NCBI GenBank assembly: GCA_020698575.1
Contig: CM036247.1
Span: forward strand, 7,509,756-7,573,755
Source of the DNA: Bostrychus sinensis
Lineage: Eukaryota > Chordata > Actinopteri > Gobiiformes > Eleotridae
Direction: 5' to 3'
Length of the DNA stretch: 64,000 nucleotides
Position 1 is the stretch's first letter. Every line of letters starts with the position of its first letter. Shown piece after piece: positions 23,703 through 35,267 of the stretch. Below the pieces are notes generated by a model. The model was not told where the DNA came from. It searched no databases and saw only the letters and a list, made by a program, of their open reading frames with translations. The translations under genes and the position numbers were made by a program.

Positions 23703-24440
23703 TTAACACCGACCGAGCAAATATAGTCGGTTGGTGCCGTGTTTGGTTCGCTTCAATTGTACTCTGGTGAGCTTCCTGGCAAAGTCCAGTTCGTTTGAGC
23801 AGTGTGAACGTGCAACCAGACTCAGGTGTGCACCAAACAGGTGAGCTCTGGTCCTTCTGAAATCAGAGGTCTCGTTGCAGTGCGCTTTGAGCCCTGGTGT
23901 GGTTCTGCTCTGGTCCTGGTGAAGTGCGAACGCAACGTGAACCAAACTACAGACTAACGCCAGGGAGAGGACTACAGCACTGTTTACCAAGGGCAGAAAA
24001 ACATACGCACATCTAACGTGACTATAAGAAACAAAAAAATACAAATATACTGTAAATAAATGTATGTAAAAGGTTGCTAACATTGAAACAACACAGATTT
24101 CATATTAATCACAGAGAGAATCCACAGCTGGGTTCAGCCGATATCTCTGCTCTAATACTTCATTAAATATTAATTAAAGTGCGCCGTATGATATTATTGG
24201 GATATATTCAGCTGAAAAGGTGGACTTTTGACCAATAGATGAGCAGGGTTTCTTCTTCGCCAGTTTCTCTCAGTAAATACTGGCACACTGCTCCCTACAG
24301 GCGAGGTTTGTTACTGCGCTCTCAGTCAGTTCAGTTCATTTGACAGAGCTCAGTGTGAACTCAAACCAGACCAATGACATCGACCCAGGTGCAGACTTTC
24401 GCCCCAAAGCGCACCGAGTCCTGCGAACCAGCAAGTGTTA
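23703..24440. mobile_element. Probable DNA-element remnant with GTGTGAAC/GTTCAC motifs
   Basis: The left part has GAGCAGTGTGAACGTGCAAC and the right part has CAGAGCTCAGTGTGAACTCAAACCAGACC. Imperfect inverted similarity and repeated GTGCGAACGCAACGTGAACC words suggest a hAT-like non-autonomous element. The ends are not resolved. Confidence 0.4.
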
Positions 24441-26022
24441 ACCCTCACTAGCCACTTTGTCCCATTGGATTTTATACATACATTTTAACTAGTTTAATTC
24501 AGCTAACCTATACTAACTCATCAGTGGGGAAACAAACGTGCTATTAATGAACCCTTAATTGAAAACACATAAAAAGGTGAATTAAGAGATGTTACACAAG
24601 CAAAAATACCAAATACACATTTTCTGAGTCTAAATAAACATATTTTTCTTTTTGCTAATGATAAATTATAATTTTAAAAGTACCTTTCGTGTGGTCATCG
24701 TCAAAAGGTCTGCAAAATCAAATTCTAGCACATCATTGTCTTATCACACCTATACTACACATTAAACATTTTAACGTCTTAATTGTAGTGTAATTCTCAA
24801 ATGGCTGGTAACTTTTGCAAAACATTTGCAACTCTTGCAAAACAGAGCCCAGTGAGCAAAGAAGTTAATGTCAAGCCCTGCCTCCAGGCTTACTCATTAC
24901 TTTATTGTAGGTAAAAGTGACTGTAGCTGTACCAACACAATAACAAACCATTCAGGAAAACCATGACGCTCTGAAAAATCTCCTACAGCGTTGTCATTTC
25001 TCCAAAGTCCAGGTAAAACGTGCCTCATTCTCCGCTCCCACATTTTACTCTCTACATTATCTCCAGCCCCAGCCGCCAGCCTAAAGGTGCCCCATTTCCA
25101 AGCATTACACCCCCGATTCCTCGAGTAGATAAACCGCTGATAGGCTGAGATCTTAACAGTAATTACATCATGTTTTATAGTCCATAATCCCCGCAAAAAT
25201 AATTGGAAAACGCGATGAAAGCGTGCATCAATCACACGTAACAAACACGATTACAGTCAGCCCTCCCTACGTCGTTCCCTTCAGCACATCACATCTCTCC
25301 CCACGACGCAAAACTGATACGGCAATTAGAGCCGCGCTAATAACAGCAATCCCGTCACTTCACAGCAAAAAAAAAAAAAAATCAGAAGGAGGCGTCCGTT
25401 AAAGAGTGGCAGGCTGCAATTTAGCACATATTGTTATTTCCACGCTGCCTTCTCGATATCGGCGAGAAAAAAATGTAAATGACTTTTTCTTGTTTTGCAG
25501 GCGGATCTATAAGTTACACAGAGAAGTCATGGCTCTCACTCAGAACAGATGCCACACTGAGGCGTTTGCAGAGCTGTGGGCTGGAGATTATGCAGACATA
25601 CAGGGAAAAAAAGATGTATACTTGAACTATTTCTATCATATTTTCGACTTTTAATGTTTTGGTTTAATTAAAGTCCTTGTGCATTTCTGTTTTGGTGTAA
25701 AAGTGAACCCAGAATTCAGCTTCTGTTTGGAGTCTCAAGGTCAAAACAAAAACTGAGATAAAGGCTTTTGACATTTGCAGCACTGTAAATCTTGATTGCT
25801 TTAAATAATTGTAATTTTTTTTAAATTTATTTCTGTCCTGCTCTCTTTGTTACCTGAAAAAGCTTTGGTTAGGTTTTTGCTGTAAGGTGCCTTAGAAATA
25901 AAGTTGACTCTTCCAAAAATCATGTATATTCACATGGCATCTCAGCTAACCTGCAACAAAGGAGTAATATTTAATACAACTATAGAAGCTGCTACATTTT
26001 CTTTGTAATAAAATATGCTTAT

Positions 26023-26300
26023 GCAGGAGCTCGGTCACCCGGCTCGGAGTAGAGCCGCTGCTCCTCTGCATCGAGGGCCAGCTGAGGTGGCTCGGGCGTC
26101 TGGGGAGGTGTTCCAGGCACAGAGAGGACCTAGGACACGCTGGAGGGACTTTGTCTCTCGGCCTGGGAACGCCTTGGGGTTCCTCTGGGCGAGCTGGAGG
26201 AAGTGTCCGGGGAGAGGGAGATCTGGGTGTCCCTGCTTAGACTGCTGCTCCCGAGACTCGGCCCCGGATAAAGCGGAAGAAGATGGTTGGATAAATAATG
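26023..26300 (+). mobile_element. Rex3/RTE-like LINE 3' end fragment
   Basis: Its reading, interrupted by a small frame-shifting deletion near 26160, contains GPRTRWRDFVSR and a WASWRKCPGRGRSGCPC frame where intact copies keep a Leu-rich C-terminus. It ends in GATAAAGCGGAAGAAGATGG, the usual run-in to the element's short tandem tail. It is 5'-truncated. The clade assignment is from memory of fish copies. Confidence 0.6.
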
Positions 26301-26301
26301 T

Positions 26302-26546
26302 GCGAAAATTATTCATACCCCTGGCAAATTCTGACTTAAAGTTACTTTCATTCAACCAACATGACACTTTTTGTTCAAATGTAAAAAAAAAAAAAAAAAA
26401 TCTGAGAAATATTTTTTTCCACAATGATTCCTCGTACATCGTCTTATTATCTTGTGTCATTTCTGGTCAAAAAAAACTTGCTGGTTGAATGAAAGTAACT
26501 TTAAGTCAGAATTTGCCAGGGGTATGAATAATTTCGGGCTTCACTG
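26302..26546. mobile_element. Tc1/mariner-like MITE, second copy
   Basis: The right end is TTTCGGGCTTCACTG followed by TA (26547-26548). The arms include ATTCATACCCCTGGCAAATT and CTTTCATTCAACCA inverted about 60 bp deep. The left end has lost the outer CAGTGAAGC. It abuts the tail of the Rex3-like fragment. Confidence 0.75.
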
Positions 26547-29319
26547 TAAATATAAAAAAGTAAATTCAAAGGTTCCTGTTTTGTTTAACAAATTTGTGAA
26601 ATACTTTGAATAAAAGTCTCTTTGTTAAGATTAAGCAGAGGTTCATGTTATATTAAAACGTTAGCTCACGCTGATACTGGTTACACCAATCACTCTTAGA
26701 TACTCAAATCATAAAACAATAACTTTATTATGTGTCTTTGTTTTTGTTATGTTCCTTGTCCATGTCTTGTTTTCTGTGTTTGTTTCCCTTGTGTTTTATT
26801 TTGTAGTCTTGGTTTGTTCTCGTGTTTTTCTGATTTCCTGCTTTTTGTGTTTCCCGCCCTTGTGATTACCTGCATTTTTGGGTCTTTTCCCTCCTTGTGT
26901 TCCTCGAACCGCGACAGTTTTTTGGGACTTTATACTGCAAATCTATCAAAGTAAAGCTATAACTGATAAACATAAGAAACTACTCCTTCCTGAAATAGCT
27001 TGACATTTACTTTTTTGCTCACTGTCTTTGTAAGAAGTTTACTAGCCACAATCCAATTTATTCATTTTTGTGTATATTTTATTGTATATGATAAGCTTAA
27101 AGAAATGTAAGATTTGGTTTTAAGTATGGACATAAATTTATCAAATATATTTAAAAGAAAAACAGGTTTACCTATAGGCAGAATAAAAGGATCTCTGTGC
27201 ATGTGGTGTAACATCGTTAATACATTGTCTTTCTTTAATCCTGATAAATTGCTATTCACTAAACGGTGTACACTCGAGTACAGCAACATTTGTAAAACAT
27301 CAGCTCTCAGTAAATAGTTGGCTAAACCATGACTTCCTCTGTAAACTCAGTGTAACCCAGGACGGATCCTAACAACACAAGGACGTCCCAGCTCGACCCA
27401 CACAGGCCCTGGAGACACGACAGACTTCCTGCTTATTCATTACAGCCTTAAATTATTCAGAGTGTATTTGTTTATAAACCTGACTCACTGCTACATAATA
27501 CATAACGCAACATCATTCTAACACTATGGTCAAATAAATGAATAAATGAATATCTCTGACTTTAAATGACATGTTACCTGAAATTATTTTAAAGGACATA
27601 ATATAGTGCTTGTTTATATGGAATAAAATGTAAATATTGTTGGATTAGTGATATTAGTGTTCGCAAACGTGTATAACTGGATTTATAACGATGGATAAAT
27701 AACACTTTTAGCCACTGTTAACTGGGGCCACTGAATTTTACTATTAATGAGGAGCCAAGCTTGCAATTAAGTCAAGTAAAATATTTGTATTTTTGTCAAA
27801 TTAGTCTCAAATCCCTGCGTTTATGGAATATGAACTGCATTACTAAAATGTGTTCAATATTCAGCTGTTCCCCTTTCACTGAACAGCTACTGAAAAGCTC
27901 TAGTTTTTATTTTATTACACTGTTAAAAATTTAAAAAGGCCAATCAACTTAAAAAAAATATAAAGCAACTGTCTTCAAAGTATTTCTGAGTTTACTCAAC
28001 TTCTAAGGCTTATGTTATGCCAAGCTTTATATGAAAGCTAATAGAAACGGTGCATCTAATGTCTAGTTTGGTCAATAAATACATCTAAATATAAACTGAG
28101 TTTATAGAAATAGGAATAAGACATTTGTTGGACTAAGAATAATGAGTTTGAAGAAAAAGAAATAAGAAAAACTTGTTGAATGAAGGACTTATTGGCAAAC
28201 TTTCTCCCTAAAGTTAAGTTAACTCAAAAAAAGAAGCTTTGAAGCCATTTTTTAAGCTAATTCAAATGTTTCATACTTTATATCTTCCATACACATCGCT
28301 GTCATGGATCACAAACCATAAGTACAGCACAAAACTATGAATTTTCAATAATTAACAGTATAATTACACATTTAAAAGGTCCAAAATGTTTGTAAGAGGA
28401 TTAAAGTTAAGCTGAAGGTGTACAGTACTTATTGTCTCTGTAGTGAAATTTGTTCTCTACATTGTCCCAGATGCTACAGGAGCTACTGATAAACTAAAAA
28501 AGATAAAATGGATTGTCAATGAGAAAACGTAGCACCTAATGCTAATAACTACACACCAGTTTTGACATTTATTTGAGTAAAATTTTGTGTTTTTGGTCGC
28601 AGTAACAGTACAGACAATGATACAGTCTGCCTGATAAATTGGTCAATAGTGGACGGGGCCGTAAACCATAAAATCTTATTGGACAATCAATCACTCCATT
28701 CTCCCTGTTCCACTGGGCTCCCCACAGCTCCTCTCGCTCTCTCCGGAGTCAAACCTGGCAATTTGGGAGTGCGCCGCTTTGGGCCGCTCCACTTCAGAGG
28801 AGAAAGGGCAGCTCAGGCAAAAACGAGAAGGATTTCTGAAGAGGAAAAAGCTTCAAAATAAGGACATCTTTGGAGCGAGCCCGTTCTGCCTAAGTGCTGT
28901 CCTGGACTTTTATATAATTGGTCCCACATAAAGCACCATTACAGTTTGATTTGGCCGCACTGCAAACCCAACAAGTCAATTCAACCCATATTAGATTAAA
29001 GCAGCTCAGTAACTCATTTCTTCATTGTTTTTCCTCTAAAGAGCTCCCCCTACAGTTCGGAATAAAGCACTATCGTAAATACTCACAAGCCCTGTTGACT
29101 CCTATTGTGATCCCTCAATCAAGAACTAAAGCACTGTACTTCCTGACACTGTGTTGGCGAAACTCATCCTTGCAAGTGTCATTTTTGGTCCAGAGACAGC
29201 AGAGGGAGGGACAACAACTCATTTAACCATCACACCAACCAAGAAACTGTTTATTTAAGGTAAAAAAAGTTGAGTTCTGCGTTAACTGGGAAAACCCATT
29301 GCCCCAAATCCCTGTTTTT

Positions 29320-29832
29320 GGTAACACTTTATTTTAAGGTCCACCTATTAACCATTAACTAAGAGCTAATTAGCATGCTAGTTAGTGGTTAATTAGCCCA
29401 TAATTGGTAATTATATAGCATTTATTAATCCCTTATTCTGGGTGACCAAGTTCTACATTTCCCCTTAAAAAACTCATAATTACTGCTCATTAGTAGGAAG
29501 TAAAGAAGTTGTTGGACATGAATTATTATTTTTATAAGATTGCTCTAGTACTATTCTCTAATAATAATAATGCTCCAGTACGCCACAAAACATATTAAGA
29601 TCATAATTCATGTCCAACAATTCCCTTACTTCTTACTAATGAGCAGTAATTATGAGTTTATTAAGGGGAAAATGTTAGTTAGTTGCTAATTAGCTGTAGA
29701 GTATGGTCACACAGAAAAAAGGACTAATAGGTGCTTTATAATTACTAGTTAACCACTAATTAATTACTAACTAGCATGCTAATTAGCTCTTAGTTAACGG
29801 TTAATACGTGGACCTTAAAATAAAGTGTTACC
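29320..29832. mobile_element. Long foldback element (GGTAACACTTTATTTTAAGG ends)
   Basis: It begins GGTAACACTTTATTTTAAGG and ends in the inverse. The two halves are inverted copies for about 200 bp (AATTAGCATGCTAGTTAGTG, AATTACTGCTCATTAGTAGG and their inverses), so the element folds into one long hairpin. A second copy is at 38722-39268. It is non-coding. Confidence 0.85.
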
Positions 29833-29877
29833 ATAATTTTGGACACCTTTCGATAAGTCATTTACATTTTGCAACTA

Positions 29878-29880
<3 letters not shown>

Positions 29881-29911
<31 letters not shown>
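29881..29911. repeat. Poly(T) tract
   Basis: An uninterrupted T run of about 30 bases immediately precedes a family A repeat. Confidence 0.9.
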
Positions 29912-29912
<1 letters not shown>

Positions 29913-29957
29913 TGTTAGGTGAATGTTCCTGTAAAGGTTCCAATCGGCTAGATCAAC

Positions 29958-30845
29958 TCCTTCAATCTTTTAACAATGTTATAATGTTTCCACCTCCAAA
30001 ACATACCTGGAGTGGTATTTTGTTGCATTATGTTGAACAATCCTGTAAGCTGAGCCCGTTCTCTTCTCTAGATCTTAAAACGCTCAGTCTCACAGCTCTA
30101 CGTAGACTCATGAAACCAAAAGTGCTCCTGCGCGTTTCTAAAGCCCATACACCGTCACCGGAAAGCAGTCAGTTCATTTATCTATCTGCTAGCATCATGT
30201 TGCTTATAGTTGTGCTAATTAGCCATTTTATGCTGTGTCCAGTCCCCAGCGTTGTCAACAGGGGGCGACAGACACCTAATGCAAGCGTTCTCTGCAAAGT
30301 CAAAGTAATAGCTTCCCAAAAGAAGATGTTTTCCACACGTAAACCCAGGGCTGCAAGATATGGAGGAAACATGCGATATTTGATAACTATGTTGAAAATT
30401 GCGATAACTATAAATAGAGCCTGCTTTTCGAACATAGTAAGTTAAATTCACAACATTTCACAAAAATGTAAGTTCCTGTATTTACAAGTCAAAACAGCGA
30501 CAAAATCAAAACTTAACACAGACTAAACCAGGAATAAAACAAGGCTAAGCTGTGACTAAATTAATTAAATTATCACTAAAACTGGATTTTTTAAACATTT
30601 TTATTTAGTCACAACACATGTTCTTTTAAGGCTCTGGTGGAAAATGATTCTTCAGTGTAAATCTCTGTCAGATGGAAGACCACAGCGTTATTGCAATATA
30701 TTTAGATTCTTGCGATAAGGATATTGCGTTTGCTGATATTGCGATAACAATAATTTTGCGATATATTGTGCAGCCCCAACGTAAACATTATTTTAAGTTA
30801 TAAAATGCATGCAAAACCATTTCCAAAAGCCTGAAAAATGCACAG
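29958..30845 (+). repeat. Dispersed repeat family A copy, interrupted by a hAT-like element
   Basis: The family blocks run from ACATACCTGGAGTGGTATTT through GTGCTAATTAGCCATTTTAT and CAGGGGGCGACAG. They then break at 30344 and resume at 30779 with ACGTAAACATTATTTTAAGT. Confidence 0.7.
30345..30778. mobile_element. hAT-like element with exact 8-bp target duplication, nested in family A
   Basis: It is flanked by ACGTAAAC at 30337-30344 and 30779-30786. The ends are CCAGGGCTGC and GCAGCCCCA. The interior has GCGATA/TATCGC words and, at 30516-30590, a short run of the 11-bp CTAAACCAGG family. It is 434 bp and non-coding. Confidence 0.85.
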
Positions 30846-31286
30846 ACCTTAGAACTAAATCCGTGTTGAACTACAAAATAGTCCAGAAGAAGCCTGCTTT
30901 CGCCCACGTTACCGGAGCTAAAGTTGATATTTATAAAGTGTGGGATTAGACTGGGCCCGCCGGGTGAGCAGGTTAAGTTACTCTGAAGGACAGTTTGAGC
31001 GGTGGACAGAGTTGAGCTGTTCCCTGTCCTCTCCAGTGACAGAGGGATAAGTGGACCAGACTGAGGAGATTTAAATGTCACCGGCCTTTTCCACTGCTCC
31101 TTCAAGTGCCCTGACACATTACAGAAGAAAAAAGGAGTCCGTTTTCAAAGCAGCTGGAGACGAGACCAGTGGTTCTCAAACTGGGGCACAAGTTTTTTCC
31201 AAAGCGTTTTTTTGGTCAGAGAACTGTAAATATAACAGAGTAGACTTTTAAGAAGAACTTTTGTGTGCTTTATATTTGTTCTACTG

Positions 31287-32040
31287 CAGCCATTCCCAAA
31301 GTCAGGAGCATCACGGCCCCCTTAAATTTACCAAAATCCCATGCGGACCCCCAACAATACAACATGTTTTTCTCCATATATTTCTATTAAAACATTACAA
31401 AAGACACTGACTGTTGGCTAAAAAGTGTTTTAAAGTTATATTTTTAAACAAATACGCTGTAAAAAAAAATAAAATGCTACAAAAACTCAATAACTCAAGG
31501 CAAAGGATCCCTCAAGATTTTTGGGGCCAACTCAAAATCTCAAGTTTTCCACACTTTCACTTAATTTGATGTTCATACGTCTAAAACTTTTCTAATTTTT
31601 AAGTTTTTCTCTCTATCATTATTTTTTTACTCATCTTACAGCCAACTTTCAGTGTTCAGAAAAAGTTATTCTTTTGTTAAATGTAGTATATTTAGTTTTT
31701 ATTATTATCAATAATACTTTTTCTGAAGTCAGTTTGCTGTAGATGAGTTTGAAAAAATAAAGATAGTGAGTAAAACTTAAAATTTCAAGTTTTTAGATGT
31801 ATGAGCTTTAAATTTGGTGAGTAAAAAATATTAGCTGTTGAAACTTGAGATTTTGAGTTGATCACCAAAACTCAAAAATCTTGAGGGATCCTGTTGCCTT
31901 GAGTTTTTGCAGCATTGTTTTTTACAGTGCATTTCAAACTCAATTTCTTTTTATGTACTTAATATAGACAGCCTCTGGGGCCCCCTGCAGTACCTTCGCG
32001 GACCCCCAGGTGGCCCTGGACCCCACTTTGGGAACCACTG
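31287..32040. mobile_element. hAT-like element with exact 8-bp target duplication, carrying an inner foldback
   Basis: It is flanked by TTCTACTG at 31279-31286 and 32041-32048. The ends are CAGCCATTCCCAAAGT and ACTTTGGGAACCACTG. Both ends are followed by Cys/Pro-free G/C-rich words (GGACCCCC…). An independent element with inverted ends sits inside at about 31455-31930. A relative is at 34621-35267. Confidence 0.85.
31455..31930. mobile_element. Inner foldback element inside the 31287-32040 hAT
   Basis: The left end is GCTGTAAAAAA, followed by GCTACAAAAACTCAA and GGATCCCTCAAGATTTTTGG. The right end carries the inverses (AAAATCTTGAGGGATCCTG, AGTTTTTGCAGCATTG, TTTACAGTGC). The target duplication is not resolved. 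Confidence 0.7.
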
Positions 32041-32130
32041 TTCTACTGGCTTGAAGAAACAAAACATGACACCTCGAGGTTGTCTGTTTAAGTTATTATA
32101 GAAATGCATGTTTGTTTGTTTTTTTCTTAC

Positions 32131-32244
32131 CAGTATGGTGGAGACGACCAGAGAGCGGTTGGACAGAGAGTCAGAGACATTTGTGGTCTTCCCTTTCTGG
32201 TTGTCCGTCATGTTTAGTCCACTGGCCGGGTCCCACGTCCCAAT
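32131..32244 (-). CDS. grik2: grik2 exon: amino-terminal-domain to S1 linker
   Basis: This complete 114-bp exon has 38 codons. It begins IGTWDPASGLNMTDNQKGKT and ends SDSLSNRSLVVSTIL. The acceptor is TTTCAG above 32244 and the donor GTAAGA at 32130 downwards, both phase 0. The segment leads into the ligand-binding domain. Three N-glycosylation sequons are visible: NMT (residue 11), NVS (22) and NRS (29). The IGTWDPASGLNMT start is the strongest paralog marker in the window. From memory, GluK1 has a different sequence at the WDPASG position and GluK3 diverges after LNIT. The flanking introns are very long (19.0 kb upstream, 23.2 kb downstream). Nothing suggests truncation or a pseudogene. Confidence 0.96.
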
Positions 32245-32639
32245 CTGAAAGACAACAGACAATAAGACAACTACATGAGCTTTTTCATGTATACTGTAAC
32301 TTATCAGGTTGAAAATGTATTAATCTTAAACCCACTTGTCATCAGAGCAGTCAGTGATTCTTTAGTCCTGCACACACCTACCTTAGTATGTGTATTTGTA
32401 TGCATTTTTTACATTGCAGCAGTTTTAGTCTTCTGTGCATTTTGGTCTGCCTCCTGTTTTTTGCGAATTGTTTAAATATTTTTATTTCAATTGCCAACCT
32501 CTGAAAATCAAACTTGAGTCAATGGCCAATCTGCCGCTATCTTCAGTAGTAATTCAGTAGAGATGTAGTCCAGCAAAACAGTGATTTTCAAATGTTTCAC
32601 TCAGAAATACACTTGGCTTTCAAGGTAAAAACTTTAATT

Positions 32640-32940
32640 GACTAAAATAAGCTTAAACCCTAACCAGGGCTGGTCTAAACCAGGACTAAACTACTACAAA
32701 ACAGGATAAAACCATCACTAAAATAGGACTACAACAAACAGGCTTTAAGTACTGCCTTTAATGGGCTAAAATGAGCTTAAATCTAAACTTCTAAACTTGC
32801 ACAAACCAGGATAAAACCAAAGATAAAACCAAAAGACAAATCCAGGACTAAACCAGCTTGAAACCAAGTCTTAATCAGGTCTAAAGGAGGACAGAACCAA
32901 GTTTGAAACAGGTGTAAACTAGGTCCTAACCAGGTTTGAA
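32640..32940. repeat. Degenerate 11-bp array (CCAGGWCTAAA family)
   Basis: Loose repeats such as GTCTAAACCAGGACTAAACT lie about 400 bp upstream (in transcript sense) of the linker exon. They are more decayed than the 20.7-21.6 kb array. Confidence 0.7.
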
Positions 32941-33237
32941 CCTCGCCTGTCCAGCCACACAAACTCTTTTCTTGTTCTGTACAAAGAAGTTAGTCTGGTA
33001 TCCCTTCGCTTGAGTTTTGTTTCTAGGGGTGGAACAATCACAGGCGGAGTAACCAATCAGAGAAATGAAGGGTGACATGTAAGCAGTGCACCACTGACTT
33101 GTAACCAAAACAAGCATGGTAAATGGCATCCTGGATTTCCCGGACCTATCTCGCCCACTCACCTGTCTGGATGAGGCCCACCTGCTGCATCCTCTGGACT
33201 TCCTCAACCTACCTCACCCCACTCTCGTCTGGATGAA

Positions 33238-33556
33238 TCCTTACAGAGCTGATCTATGATCCTACAGATGAGCTAATGAACTAACTCCTAGACGCATTGC
33301 GTGTCCGTCCTGGGAGAGGATCTCTCCTTCAGTTGGGCTCCATAAGGTTTCTTCATTTTTCCCACAGCTGGGTTTTTTTAGGAGTTTTTCCTTACCGAGA
33401 GGGAGGGTCTAAGGACAGGAGTGTCCTGGGTCTGTTTAGTGTAGTTATTGTTTGTGTTGTCTGATTGTGTGTTTATGTTTGATCAACTGTTTGTGAAGCC
33501 CTTTGAAGCGACTTTTGTTGTGATACTGGGCTATACAAATAAACCTGAATTGAATT
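33238..33556 (+). repeat. Retroelement 3'-tail repeat, best copy
   Basis: It carries GATCCTACAGATGAGCTAAT, AGGAGTTTTTCCTTACCGAG, GTCTAAGGACAGGAGTGTCC and GTGATACTGGGCTATACAAA, and ends in (ATTGA)n. It shares blocks with 1103-1340 and 12296-12510. Confidence 0.7.
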
Positions 33557-33686
33557 GAATTGAAATTGTTAAACCATCAAAATATGCTGTATTATTAGCC
33601 ATTACGTCAATGAGACTTTACTGTTGATAAGGTAACAAAACAAAGAAAAGAATCACACAGAATACAGAAATAAAAGTGGCTCCAAA

Positions 33687-34035
33687 TTCATTCATTCATT
33701 CATCTTCTTTCGCTTATTCCCATTAGGGGTCGTGGGTGACTGGAGCCTATCCCGGTAACTTTTGGCCTTAGGCGGGATACACTCCAGACAGGGGCCAGCT
33801 TTTTTGCAGGGCTGACACAGAGACAAACACAGACAGACAACCATTCACCCTCACATTCATTCACTAGGGGCAATTTAGAGTCACCAATTCACCAAACACA
33901 TGTCTTTGGACGGTGGGAGGCACCCGGAGAGAACCCACAGTAACACGGGGAGGACATGCAGACTCCACCCAGAGAGTTCAGTGTAATGGCCGTCCCGAGG
34001 ATTGAACCCATGATTTTTTTGCTGGGAGGAGACCA
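33687..34035 (-). mobile_element. tRNA-headed SINE, minus strand
   Basis: The tail end is at the left (CATTCATTCATCTTCTTTCG). The body has GTCACCAATTCACCAAACAC and GGGAGGCACCCGGAGAGAAC. The tRNA-like head at the right is decayed (GAGGATTGAACCCATG resembles a B box). It is in the same sense as grik2 transcription. Confidence 0.7.
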
Positions 34036-34149
34036 ACAGTAGTACAGTTTGAAAGCCACTGCAGTAAAACATAAAAAAGTGAAGTAAAACCATTATCTGT
34101 TTTACTGTGCACATTGTAACTGAGTGATAATAAGAATATCCTGCATATT

Positions 34150-34440
34150 CAAACACACGTCAACACAGCTCTTGATAAAAATGCAGCCCCAGCCTCAGGA
34201 ACGCTGGCCCTGAGGATGCGCCTGACAGCTGCGTGAACCGCTCTGCTGTCAAAGGCCGATTTTTTACCCACAATCCCATGGGGCCACAACACTGGAGATA
34301 GATGTGACCCCTGACCTTTTAGGAAGGTGATACTGAGGGGAGATGAAGACGAGGGCTTTGTGCTTTGATGATTATTCAGGATGATGACAGGTGAATATGA
34401 CGGCTTTTCTATCGTGCAAAATTGAGAAGATTGCAAGTGT
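34150..34440. promoter_or_regulatory. Candidate intronic regulatory segment with second DR1 site
   Basis: This repeat-free segment carries TGACCC-C-TGACCT (34305-34317), a DR1-type arrangement. It also has GTCAAAGG and a TGATGATTATTCAGG stretch. It is 1.9 kb from the linker exon. Function is not shown. Confidence 0.3.
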
Positions 34441-34620
34441 TGTTTTTGTTTGGCCTTGTTTTTGTTCTTGTCAAGGTCCTTTGTTATGATAAATCAACGT
34501 GTTTTTTTTTTTGTTTTTTGTTTTTTTTAGCTTTTAACCATGTTATAAAGTTGCAGCCTCAAAAACAGACCTGGAGCAGTACTTTGTTTCATTCACGCAT
34601 GTTTGAGTAATCCTGTAGAT

Positions 34621-35267
34621 CAGTAGTTCCCAAAGTGGGGTCCAGGGGCCCCCTGGTGGGCCGCGAAGGTACTGCAGGGGGGCCCCAAATACATAAAAAG
34701 AAATTGAGTTGTAAACAAATTACAGTTAAGTACATTTATATAGTTGTTTAAAATACTACTTTGAAGCTACTTTAGCCAACAGTCTGTGTTTTTTTTTTCT
34801 TCTTGGTAACACTTTAGAATAACTTGCAACTATGAAGCAGTAATAAAGCATTAACAACCATGTAATTAACAATAATTACAATAATATAAGTAGTTTCTAT
34901 TACCACTGATTTTTAATTGTGCAATGATTTACATGAGCTGATTCCTAAAGAATTAGAATTAGGCTACATATTAATAAAAATGTTTATAACTCAATGTTGC
35001 TTGTAAATGTTGAAGTAATGTTTTGTAAATATTCAGTTAACTGCTTACTAACTCTAAGCTAATACTTAAATAATGCTTAATAGTGTAAGTTATTCTAACA
35101 AGTTACCATTTTTTACTTTATTTAATTTTTTTTTGTTTTTAATAGAAATCTAGGGGGGAAAAAATGGCATAGTCTTTTGAACAGAGTGAAATGTTATTGT
35201 CGGGGGTCCACATGGGATTTTCGGATTGTAAAGGGGCCCACGAGACTCTTGACTTTGGGAATCGCTG
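34621..35267. mobile_element. hAT-like element with exact 8-bp target duplication
   Basis: It is flanked by CTGTAGAT at 34613-34620 and 35268-35275. The ends are CAGTAGTTCCCAAAGTGGGG and CTTTGGGAATCGCTG. It belongs to the same family as 31287-32040 but in the other orientation. It is interrupted by a foldback element at 34805-35107. Confidence 0.85.
34805..35107. mobile_element. Foldback element inside the 34621-35267 hAT
   Basis: The ends are GGTAACACTTTAGAATAACT and AGTTATTCTAACAAGTTACC. The first eight bases match the larger foldback family at 29320 and 38722. A partial relative begins at 35852. Confidence 0.75.

Larger units (their letters stand above)
8932..32130 (-). other. grik2: grik2 intron between linker and S1 exons
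   Basis: This 23,199-bp intron is bounded by GTAAGA and a CCAACAG acceptor. It is packed with repeats: a LINE 3' end, degenerate 11-bp arrays, a Tc1 derivative, hAT insertions, AAT microsatellites, a Rex3-like tail and a foldback element. Low-repeat stretches in which I recognise no coding potential are 10640-11560, 13000-14380, 16640-17150, 19960-20500, 21640-22150, 24890-25700 and 26560-29300. Some of these have the mixed composition expected of conserved non-coding elements, but conservation cannot be judged here. Confidence 0.85.

Noticed and set aside
25406..25654. An 82-codon frame preceded by TTTTGCAG, resembling an exon start
   Set aside because: It is on the strand opposite grik2, has no recognisable domain and no donor I could support. 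I keep it only as repeat-poor intron.
26015..26488. A 157-codon frame in GC-rich sequence
   Set aside because: The GC-rich part is a Rex3/RTE-like LINE tail and the remainder is a MITE, so it is not a host gene.
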